From JBFWRI01 sp050248995 (GTDB taxonomy: Bacteria > Pseudomonadota > Alphaproteobacteria > JAIXQD01): a DNA stretch of 5,148 bases. A program made the position numbers and the translations under genes. The stretch covers positions 1 through 5,148 of the forward strand of contig JBFWRI010000048.1 in NCBI GenBank assembly GCA_050248995.1, in the 5' to 3' direction. Under the pieces are notes generated by a model. The model worked only from the letters and a program-made list of their open reading frames with translations, made no database searches and had not been told where the DNA came from. How positions within the stretch are numbered: position 1 is the stretch's first letter; the number at the start of each line of letters is the position of its first letter. This document shows positions 1-4,987 of this stretch, one piece after another.

Positions 1-73
1 TTTATGGTTTTTCATGGCGTTCGTTTTAGGCGCTTTTGGCCCCGATTGCCAGAATTGTCTGAGCCGGAAAAAT

Positions 74-159
74 GGTTGGGTGGCCGAGTGGTTAATGGCA
101 GCAGACTGTAAATCTGCCCGCGCGAGCGTACGAAGGTTCGAATCCTTCCCCAACCACCA
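74..159 (+). tRNA. tRNA-Tyr (anticodon GTA), CCA encoded
   Basis: This is a complete class II tRNA. The acceptor stem GGTTGGG (74-80) pairs with CCCAACC (149-155), followed by discriminator A156 and a genomically encoded CCA (157-159). The D stem is GCC/GGC (83-85 with 97-99). The anticodon stem GCAGA/TCTGC (101-105 with 113-117) closes the loop CTGTAAA, placing anticodon GTA at 108-110, which decodes UAY (Tyr). A long variable arm (118-131) is as expected for bacterial tRNA-Tyr. The T arm GAAGG-TTCGAAT-CCTTC (132-148) is perfect. All stems fold without mismatches, so the gene looks functional. Its 3' end is partly duplicated at 1481-1488, consistent with use as an integration site. No convincing promoter is visible in bases 1-73, so the tRNA may be transcribed from outside the window. 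Confidence 0.97.
150..157 (+). repeat. tRNA-proximal copy of a putative attachment-site repeat
   Basis: CCAACCAC, the 3' end of the tRNA-Tyr acceptor strand, recurs directly after the AT-rich gene at 1481-1488. Extended to 11 bases (150-160 against 1481-1491), the copies differ at one position (158 against 1489). Reading this as an att core is inference: the repeat is short, and no integrase is present. Confidence 0.45.
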
Positions 160-173
160 CTTCCCCCGGCATT

Positions 174-179
174 TATATA
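174..179 (+). promoter_or_regulatory. possible -10 element for the OLD-like gene
   Basis: The AT-rich spacer between the tRNA and the gene contains TATATA at 174-179, about 26 bases before the start codon. TATAAC at 188-193 is an alternative but would leave almost no room for the ribosome binding site. No good -35 is visible, since that position falls in the tRNA 3' end. Read-through from the tRNA promoter is equally possible. Confidence 0.25.
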
Positions 180-205
180 TCCTTCTTTATAACTAAAGGC
201 CATCA

Positions 206-1480
206 ATGAGAATTAATGATAGGGAAAGCCAGTTTGAGGGCGGAGATATAGAAATCCCTGACGACAAAAATATGTTTGTTTTTGTTGGCAGTAATAATTC
301 GGGTAAATCTACATTCCTTAGATCAATCGGAAAAACATTTGGGCCCACTTGTTATATAGTAAATGTGAACAGAACTATTCTAGCTGGCGAAGGAGCACAG
401 GATAGAGGCTACCTTAAAAGCTACAATAACTATGTGAACCAAGCTTTAGGGGCGCAAGATGATAATATGCAGAGGCCGATGCAAGCGCTGCAAGATCTTT
501 TCAATTTAAAAGATGCCCAGAGAATGCCGATTATTGAATGGTATAATAAGCATTTTCCAACAAAGGTTTATGAAGAGAAGGAAGACCCCGAAAATAGCGC
601 ATCCCCATCACTCTTAAAAATTAACGGCCACTCCATTACTAAGCAAGGTTCAGGCATGCGCGCAACGCTTGAAATCTTTATCAAGCTATTTGATCCAAAT
701 ATAAAGATGCTATGTATTGATGAGCCAGAGTTAGGGCTGGAGCCCACGCTCCAAAAGTATCTTTTTCAAGCGATTAAGAGTAAGGCTTCGGCAGAGAAAC
801 GGATATTTCTTGCTACTCATTCTCATCACTTTTTAGATTACGAGACACCGCAGAATAACTACGTATGTAGCCGAAGTGCGGCCGGCAAGATAAGCGTTGA
901 ACCTGTGAGCGATTTAAAGCCTGTAATCTTTAGGCTGCTTGGAAACACTCTTTCGAGCCTGTTGCTACCTGAAAATGTTCTTATCCTGGAAGGAGTCTCA
1001 GACAACACTTTACTTAACAAGTGCCTCATACTACTGGGCAAAAAGCATTACTCAGTGCATAGCGCCGATGCAGATGGAAATATTAAGTATGCGCTAAATG
1101 CGATTACTCAATTTCTTCGCTTCAATAGCCAAACTAACTCTGTGTATGCGCAGAAAGTATATGTGATCGCAGATCATGCTAAAGACATTCTTGTGAGAGA
1201 GTGGAGAACACTCCTGCCCGAACCCAGCCGCCAGCTAAAAGTCCTAAATAAAAATGGGATAGAGTATTTCTATCCCGAAAGAATACTGAGAGCCATCTTC
1301 TCTACTACTGAATCAAAAGATGTCATCATCAGCACTTACTTAAGCGCTAATCCATACGAATATAATGGCATACGACTGACGAAAGTTGAGCTAGCGAATA
1401 AAGTCGCTGAACAATTAGAGCTTAGCGATTTAGATGATCCCGCAAACGATCTTTTTACTTTCTTAAAGGGACTTAGCTAA
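206..1480 (+). CDS. OLD-like ATPase with probable TOPRIM nuclease domain
   Basis: The product has 424 residues. The N-terminal half is an ABC-type ATPase: Walker A GSNNSGKST (28-36), a signature-like GSGMR (148-152), Walker B MLCIDEP (168-174, catalytic Glu173) followed by ELGLEP, and an H-loop ATHS (203-206). From about residue 257 it resembles the TOPRIM domain of OLD-family nucleases: ILEGVSD (260-266, candidate metal ligand Glu262), VIADHAKD (320-327) at the usual DxD position, and an IEYFYP segment (352-357). The start is supported by AAAGG at 195-199, six bases upstream. OLD proteins are ATP-dependent nucleases, and several act in phage defence (P2 Old; GajA of Gabija). No helicase, reverse transcriptase or other partner lies beside it, so it would be a stand-alone (class 1-like) member. 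Base composition is much more AT-rich than its neighbours, implying horizontal transfer. The ATPase call is firm, the TOPRIM call moderate, and the defence role an inference. Confidence 0.85.
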   Translation: MRINDRESQFEGGDIEIPDDKNMFVFVGSNNSGKSTFLRSIGKTFGPTCYIVNVNRTILAGEGAQDRGYLKSYNNYVNQALGAQDDNMQRPMQALQDLFNLKDAQRMPIIEWYNKHFPTKVYEEKEDPENSASPSLLKINGHSITKQGSGMRATLEIFIKLFDPNIKMLCIDEPELGLEPTLQKYLFQAIKSKASAEKRIFLATHSHHFLDYETPQNNYVCSRSAAGKISVEPVSDLKPVIFRLLGNTLSSLLLPENVLILEGVSDNTLLNKCLILLGKKHYSVHSADADGNIKYALNAITQFLRFNSQTNSVYAQKVYVIADHAKDILVREWRTLLPEPSRQLKVLNKNGIEYFYPERILRAIFSTTESKDVIISTYLSANPYEYNGIRLTKVELANKVAEQLELSDLDDPANDLFTFLKGLS

Positions 1481-1488
1481 CCAACCAC
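1481..1488 (+). repeat. distal copy of the tRNA-Tyr 3' end (putative right attachment site)
   Basis: CCAACCAC follows immediately after the TAA stop (1478-1480) of the OLD-like gene and is identical to tRNA positions 150-157. Bases further upstream do not match the T arm, so only the acceptor 3' strand is duplicated. It is followed by AACGGC and a run of seven T (1495-1501), then CTTTT. Confidence 0.45.
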
Positions 1489-1494
1489 AACGGC

Positions 1495-1506
1495 TTTTTT
1501 TCTTTT
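1495..1506 (+). terminator. T-rich tract, possible weak terminator
   Basis: Seven T, a C and four T follow the OLD-like gene and the tRNA-end repeat. I find no good GC-rich hairpin directly before the tract, so a canonical intrinsic terminator is not demonstrated. It could be the ancestral tRNA-Tyr 3' trailer or terminator, now displaced from the tRNA by the insertion. Confidence 0.3.
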
Positions 1507-1516
1507 ATTATTGCGC

Positions 1517-1522
1517 TATATT
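1517..1522 (+). promoter_or_regulatory. -10 element placed for a leaderless transcript of the HMA-MauE gene
   Basis: TATATT ends six bases before the ATG at 1529, so the expected transcription start falls on the A of the start codon. There is no Shine-Dalgarno sequence between them. The -35 region is only a T-rich stretch around 1494-1500. A leaderless mRNA is therefore inferred. Confidence 0.4.
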
Positions 1523-1528
1523 CAATGT

Positions 1529-2209
1529 ATGACAACCTACGTCCTTACCGGCATGACCTGTGAAAAATGCGTGGCCAAAGTCACGGCAGCCGTCACGCGC
1601 TATTTCCCCGACGCGCACGTTACACTGAACCCGCCGCGCCTGACGGTACCGGATGACGCCAACCTTGCAACCATAAACACGCACCTTCATGCTGTTGGCG
1701 ATTACCAGGCCGTGCCACTTGCAAGTGCCAACGAAAATGAGAAAACAAAATCGTGGCTGCAGACATACCAGCCCCTGTTACTGATTGTTGCTTACATCTT
1801 TGGCGTTAGCTACCTTGCGGCGCCCGACACGCAAACGGCGGCACGCTACTTCATGGCTGGCTTCTTCCTTGTGTTCTCGTTCTTCAAGTTTCTTGACCTG
1901 CGCGGCTTTGCCGACGCCTATTCATCGTACGACCTGCTGGCCAGCCGCTGGCGCCCCTACGGCTATATTTACGCGTTCGTCGAACTGGCGCTGGGCGTCG
2001 CCTACCTGGTCGATTACCAGCCTGTGCTGGTCAACACGGTAACGCTGGTCGTCATGCTGTTCTCGGGCCTTGGTGTACTGAACGCGCTGCGCCAGAAACG
2101 CACGATCCGCTGCGCCTGTTTGGGTACGGTACTGAACCTGCCGATGAGCACGATTACACTGGTTGAAGACTTCGGCATGGCACTGATGGCCGCCATGGCG
2201 CTGCTTTAA
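1529..2209 (+). CDS. HMA domain-MauE/DoxX-like membrane protein
   Basis: The protein has 226 residues. Residues 1-65 form a heavy-metal-associated domain with the metal-binding motif GMTCEKC (8-14; Cys11, Cys14), the ferredoxin-like fold found in copper chaperones and P-type ATPase N-termini. The rest carries about five hydrophobic segments (near 81-98, 105-123, 144-163, 165-187 and 207-226) with the MauE/DoxX-like features FFKFLDLRGF and SSYDLLASR. A Cys pair, CACLG (195-199), sits between segments 4 and 5, like the CxCFG-type pair of redox-associated MauE proteins. A role in metal binding or thiol redox chemistry at the inner membrane follows from these domains; the substrate is unknown. 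The ATG at 1529 is preferred over an in-frame TTG at 1511, because only the ATG puts the HMA domain at a normal N-terminus. The gene is convergent with the ABC-F gene, overlapping it by four bases. Confidence 0.8.
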   Translation: MTTYVLTGMTCEKCVAKVTAAVTRYFPDAHVTLNPPRLTVPDDANLATINTHLHAVGDYQAVPLASANENEKTKSWLQTYQPLLLIVAYIFGVSYLAAPDTQTAARYFMAGFFLVFSFFKFLDLRGFADAYSSYDLLASRWRPYGYIYAFVELALGVAYLVDYQPVLVNTVTLVVMLFSGLGVLNALRQKRTIRCACLGTVLNLPMSTITLVEDFGMALMAAMALL

Positions 2210-3756
2210 TCTTCCACCAGCTCCTGCGACGCGAAGAAGTCGTCAGGGTTGTCCACCTCAACTAACCTCGACTCGCCACGTATTTTCTTCACTTCGAAAA
2301 AGCGCGTTGCCGCGGCCCGCACAAAGTAACGGTCGTGTGATACGAACACGCACGACACCTCGACATTGGCCAGTTGTTCTTCCAGATCTTCCTGCCCTTC
2401 GATATCCAGGTGGTTGGTCGGTTCATCAAGCAGGTAGAAGTTGGGGCGCAGCAGCTTCATACGCAGGAAGCACAGGCGCGACTGTTCGCCATAACTCAGC
2501 GACCCGATCTTGGCTTCGGCGCGGTCGTAGTCAAACCCGGCCTTGGCCAGCAGCGCATTGGTGCGCGTGCGGTTGCTGACATCACCATCTTCGATGTAAT
2601 CGCGGATACTCGTGTTGACCGGCAGCAGCTTCATGCGCTGGTCGAAATACACCATATTCACCGCCGGGCTGAAACGAATGGGGCCCGTCACATCGTAAAA
2701 CGTGCGCGAAGGTTCATAGGATGCCGCCAGCGCGTTCAGAAACATGGTTTTACCAACACCGTTCGGGCCCAGAATAACGATGCGGTCGCCCGGCTTTACA
2801 GCCAGCCGATCGACCTTGTAAAGCACGCGGCCATCGGGTGCCGTAACTGTATAGTCTTCAACGCGCAGCGCCGTCTTGGCGTCCACCGCTTCATCATTCA
2901 GCGCCAGCTGGCGGTCACGCTTCACATAATTGTCGGTGCGATTGTCCTGGATGCGCTCGATGCGCTTTTCGGTCGTCTTCATCTTCTTGTGGAAGTTGGA
3001 ATTCAGCACGCCCCATGCCTTGTACTGGTTTGCCATCTTTTTCAGGCGCTCGAGCTCTTTTTCTTCCTGCGCGGCAACGGCCGCGGCGGCGGCATCGCGC
3101 TGCAAAAGCTCGGACCGTGCATTGGAAAATGCGGTTTTGAAGATATGCGCCCCGTCGCGCCGCAGGAACAGCGTCCGTGTGGTGACTTTTTCAAGGAACG
3201 CACGGTCGTGCGATACAATCAGCATCGGCGCTTTTGTCTGGTTCAGCAGCCAGTCTTCCAGCTTGTTCAGATGCATGAAATCAAGGTGGTTGGTGGGCTC
3301 GTCCAGAATAAGGATTCCCGGATCCTCAAGGCTGGTGGCCGCTGCGATCAACAGCAACCGCTGCCAGCCGCCGCTGAACGTGCGCAGTTCGCGCCCCGCC
3401 TGTTCGGGTGTTACATTCAGTTCGTGCAACAGCACATCGATCTTCCAGTCTTCGTCGCTGCCGATTTTCGCCAGCGACTTTTCCAGCACCCGGCGCACGG
3501 TAAGCGGCTGCAGCTCTTCCGGAATATCCTGCGGCAGGTACGACACACGCAACCCGCGCGACTTCACAACCTGCCCGTGTGTCAGTTCCAGTTCGCCGGT
3601 CAGGCACTTCAGCATCGTCGTCTTGCCGGCGCCGTTTTCGCCGACCAGCCCGGTGCGCGCGTCGTCCAGCTGGAACGACACGCCTTCAAAGACCCTCTTC
3701 AGGCCGTAATAGAATTCGCCGTTCTCGATGCCCAGAACAGCTTTAGGGGCAGCCAT
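2206..3756 (-). CDS. ABC-F family ATPase (tandem ATP-binding cassettes, no membrane domain)
   Basis: The product has 516 residues with two complete cassettes and no transmembrane segments. Cassette 1: Walker A GENGAGKTT (39-47), signature FSGGWQR (127-133), Walker B ILILDEPTNHLD (148-159, Glu153), H-loop SHDR (182-185). Cassette 2: Walker A GPNGVGKT (330-337), signature LSYGEQSR (420-427), Walker B YLLDEPTNHLD (441-451, Glu445), H-loop SHDR (473-476). Between them lies a charged Lys/Arg/Glu-rich linker (about 215-290) that in ABC-F proteins contacts P-site tRNA on the ribosome. DEPTNHLD in both cassettes is the ABC-F hallmark. The EttA-type Arm insertion in cassette 1 is not apparent, and there is no long C-terminal extension, so I do not assign a subfamily. 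The start at 3756 has GAGG five bases upstream; an in-frame ATG at 3846 would add 30 unmatched residues overlapping nadD. The likely role is ribosome rescue or translation control, less likely antibiotic protection. Confidence 0.93.
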   Translation of the reverse strand: MAAPKAVLGIENGEFYYGLKRVFEGVSFQLDDARTGLVGENGAGKTTMLKCLTGELELTHGQVVKSRGLRVSYLPQDIPEELQPLTVRRVLEKSLAKIGSDEDWKIDVLLHELNVTPEQAGRELRTFSGGWQRLLLIAAATSLEDPGILILDEPTNHLDFMHLNKLEDWLLNQTKAPMLIVSHDRAFLEKVTTRTLFLRRDGAHIFKTAFSNARSELLQRDAAAAAVAAQEEKELERLKKMANQYKAWGVLNSNFHKKMKTTEKRIERIQDNRTDNYVKRDRQLALNDEAVDAKTALRVEDYTVTAPDGRVLYKVDRLAVKPGDRIVILGPNGVGKTMFLNALAASYEPSRTFYDVTGPIRFSPAVNMVYFDQRMKLLPVNTSIRDYIEDGDVSNRTRTNALLAKAGFDYDRAEAKIGSLSYGEQSRLCFLRMKLLRPNFYLLDEPTNHLDIEGQEDLEEQLANVEVSCVFVSHDRYFVRAAATRFFEVKKIRGESRLVEVDNPDDFFASQELVED

Positions 3757-3782
3757 AACATCCTCAATGCTTGTGTGCAGTG

Positions 3783-3811
3783 GTGATAGAAGAACAGCGC
3801 CCGCGGCGCAA
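3783..3811 (-). promoter_or_regulatory. possible promoter for the ABC-F gene
   Basis: On the minus strand, TTGCGC (3811-3806) and TATCAC (3788-3783) are 17 bases apart and lie upstream of the ABC-F ribosome binding site. The match to a sigma-70-type consensus is only partial, and the element overlaps a small hairpin. The gene may instead be transcribed by read-through from nadD, 64 bases upstream. Confidence 0.25.
3797..3809 (-). terminator. small GC hairpin between nadD and the ABC-F gene, possible weak attenuator
   Basis: GCGCC and GGCGC form a 5-bp all-GC stem around a 3-base loop, just after the nadD stop on the minus strand. The bases that follow in the transcript (TGTTCTTCT) are only moderately T-rich. 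Full termination is unlikely; partial termination or an RNA 3'-end stabiliser for nadD is possible. Confidence 0.25.
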
Positions 3812-3820
3812 CAACAAACG

Positions 3821-4447
3821 CTATTTATAAAGTCCGCGTGTGGCAATAAAGCTGGCTACGGACGGGTCAAGATAGGGGGAAGCCTCACCCCGCGCCAGCG
3901 CCGTCCGCACATCGGTCGCCGAAAACGGCGCCGTGAAATCTGTATCCAGATACCACCCCGGGCTTTCCAGCAATGTTTCTGGCGTCGTGGTTTCAAGCGC
4001 CGCAAAGCGCTGTGCCGGTTCCGCATGATGAATAGGATCAACTTGGTCCTTACGCGCCAATACAAACAGCGGCGTGGTCGTGATAATATCTTCCCAGCGC
4101 TCCCAAAGCGGCAGCGAGACAAAACTGTCAGCGCCCATCACCCAGATAACGCGTCTGTCCGGCTGTGCGGCACGATACGCATCCAGCAGATCGACCGTTT
4201 GCGCACTGTCGACATGTTCAGCGAAGTCACTGACAGTTACCTGTGGCATATTGTCATAGGCAAGGCGCGCCATATGCAGCCGGTCAGCAAACGGCGCCAG
4301 AGTCGCGGGATCTTTATGCGCCACCCGCGGTGCGGGCAGAACAACAACCGGGACACCCTGTAGGGCATCCTTCACGGTCTCTACGACCAGCCGGTGGGCG
4401 CGCGTCGGTGGGTTGAATGAGCCACCGAATATAGCAATCGTCTGCAT
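3821..4447 (-). CDS. nadD: nicotinate-nucleotide adenylyltransferase
   Basis: The product has 208 residues, the usual length for NadD. This cytoplasmic enzyme transfers AMP from ATP to nicotinate mononucleotide, giving deamido-NAD, the step before NAD synthetase. Visible features are the N-terminal nucleotidyltransferase loop IFGGSFNPPTRAHR (6-19, with the (H/T)xxH element as Thr15...His18), HKDP (44-47), the MGADSF...W..WEDI segment (104-121), and the C-terminal FSATDVR (175-181), matching the (I/F)S(S/A)TxxR signature. The ATG at 4447 begins directly at the beta strand before the loop. An upstream in-frame ATG at 4513 would add 22 unrelated residues running through the accB promoter region. 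The ribosome binding site is weak. The gene is divergent from accB and may be cotranscribed with the ABC-F gene downstream. It is not beside proA or rsfS, its frequent neighbours elsewhere. Confidence 0.95.
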   Translation of the reverse strand: MQTIAIFGGSFNPPTRAHRLVVETVKDALQGVPVVVLPAPRVAHKDPATLAPFADRLHMARLAYDNMPQVTVSDFAEHVDSAQTVDLLDAYRAAQPDRRVIWVMGADSFVSLPLWERWEDIITTTPLFVLARKDQVDPIHHAEPAQRFAALETTTPETLLESPGWYLDTDFTAPFSATDVRTALARGEASPYLDPSVASFIATRGLYK

Positions 4448-4482
4448 TGTTTCTGTACCAGAATAAATTTCTTTCGCTTCCG

Positions 4483-4509
4483 CAGGCAATGTGCTACCAC
4501 ATCTGCCTG
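4483..4509. promoter_or_regulatory. 11-bp-arm inverted repeat in the nadD-accB divergent promoter region
   Basis: CAGGCAATGTG (4483-4493) and CACAT-C-TGCCTG (4498-4509) are complementary over all 11 pairs, with a single unpaired C at 4503 and a 4-base loop CTAC. It lies 11 bases before the accB ribosome binding site and about 35 bases before nadD. No T-run follows it on either strand, so it is not a canonical terminator. It could be an operator for a dimeric regulator, or a hairpin in the accB leader RNA. Confidence 0.6.
4493..4500 (+). promoter_or_regulatory. possible -10 region of the accB promoter
   Basis: GCTACCAC agrees with the Caulobacter-type housekeeping -10 consensus GCTANAWC at all but one position and would start transcription about 25 bases before accB. 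No clear -35 is visible at the matching distance. The element lies inside the inverted repeat. This is a weak call. Confidence 0.25.
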
Positions 4510-4513
4510 TCAA
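4508..4513 (-). promoter_or_regulatory. consensus -35 TTGACA, candidate nadD promoter
   Basis: The minus strand carries a perfect TTGACA, reading away from accB toward nadD, 60 bases from the nadD start codon. The matching -10 is poor (ATTGCC at 17-base spacing), so the promoter call is tentative. The inverted repeat at 4483-4509 fills the spacer between the two elements, so a protein bound there would block this promoter. Confidence 0.35.
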
Positions 4514-4530
4514 ACCTATCAGGATTTTCT

Positions 4531-4983
4531 ATGCCAACCAATAAAGATGATGTCGCTTATATCCGCGATCTCGCAAAGCTTCTGAAAGAAACCGAACTCA
4601 GCGAAATCGAAGTTACCAACGGTGACAAGACTGTGCGCGTGAAGCGCGAGCTGACCTCGGGTGTGCCCGTGGCTGTTGCCGCTGCGCCCGCCGCCGCTCC
4701 GGCTCCCGTTGCCGTTACCGCAGCTGCTGCGCCGCCCGCAGCCGACGCCGCCGGCACACTGACATCCCCCATGGTCGGCACTACTTATCTGGCGCCGAAA
4801 CCCGGTGATCCCGCTTTCGTAAAAATCGGCGACGGCGTCAAAGAGGGTCAGACCGTGATGATCATCGAAGCTATGAAAGTGATGAACCCCATCAAGGCGC
4901 ATCGTAGCGGGAAGATTGCCGACATCCTGGTACGTGATGCCCAGCCGGTTGAATTCGGCCAGGCCTTGCTGGTGATCTCGTAA
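4531..4983 (+). CDS. accB: biotin carboxyl carrier protein of acetyl-CoA carboxylase
   Basis: The product has 150 residues, typical for AccB. It carries the biotin that is carboxylated by AccC and delivers the carboxyl group to acetyl-CoA on the AccA-AccD transferase, the committed step of fatty acid synthesis. Residues 1-42 are the conserved N-terminal region (IRDLAKLLKETELSEIEV). Residues 45-75 form a flexible Ala/Pro/Val linker. Residues 77-150 are the biotinyl domain, with the SPMVGTTYLAP...GD thumb-type segment (79-96) and the biotinylation site EAMKVM (113-118), Lys116 being modified by biotin ligase. The ATG at 4531 has AGGA at 4521-4524, six bases upstream; an in-frame TTG at 4447 would add 28 residues across the promoter region. 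The gene is followed after four bases by accC and is divergent from nadD. Confidence 0.97.
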   Translation: MPTNKDDVAYIRDLAKLLKETELSEIEVTNGDKTVRVKRELTSGVPVAVAAAPAAAPAPVAVTAAAAPPAADAAGTLTSPMVGTTYLAPKPGDPAFVKIGDGVKEGQTVMIIEAMKVMNPIKAHRSGKIADILVRDAQPVEFGQALLVIS

Positions 4984-4987
4984 GCCC

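Larger units (their letters stand above)
158..1480. mobile_element. putative single-gene insertion at the tRNA-Tyr 3' end
   Basis: The interval is bounded by the tRNA-Tyr 3' end and a second copy of its terminal CCAACCAC that begins one base after the stop codon of the only gene inside. Composition changes at both boundaries, from AT-rich inside to GC-rich outside. After the right-hand copy comes a T-run that may originally have followed the tRNA directly. There is no integrase, transposase or terminal inverted repeat, so this would be a decayed or passively mobilised island. Both boundaries are inferred. Confidence 0.45.

Noticed and set aside
1..73. A promoter for tRNA-Tyr
   Set aside because: TTGCCA at 46-51 and TTGGCC at 36-41 were considered as -35 elements, but no reasonable -10 lies at the right spacing.
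14..196. A 60-codon open frame across the tRNA on the + strand, and a 64-codon frame on the minus strand
   Set aside because: Both run through the tRNA-Tyr gene and have no recognisable protein features; the tRNA explains the sequence.
2374..3786. A 470-codon open frame antisense to the ABC-F gene
   Set aside because: It is a shadow of a GC-biased gene. The translation shows no domain, while the opposite strand has complete ABC-F motifs along its whole length. The 259-codon frame at 2930-3709 is rejected for the same reason.
3757..3846. N-terminal extension of the ABC-F protein from an ATG at 3846
   Set aside because: The extra 30 residues match nothing in the family and overlap nadD. The ATG at 3756 has a good GAGG five bases upstream.
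3728..4363. A 211-codon open frame antisense to nadD
   Set aside because: The minus strand encodes a full-length NadD with all motifs; the antisense product is basic and featureless.
4483..4509. The inverted repeat as an intrinsic terminator
   Set aside because: There is no T-run on either side, and it lies upstream of both divergent genes, where a terminator would serve no evident transcript.
4448..4530. Upstream starts for nadD (4513) and accB (TTG at 4447)
   Set aside because: Each would run through the shared promoter region and inverted repeat, adding sequence unlike either family. The internal starts fit the conserved N-termini.
4660..4755. GC-rich Ala/Pro codon repeats as a DNA repeat element or CRISPR-like array
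   Set aside because: This is the low-complexity Ala/Pro linker of AccB, with no regular repeat and spacer structure.
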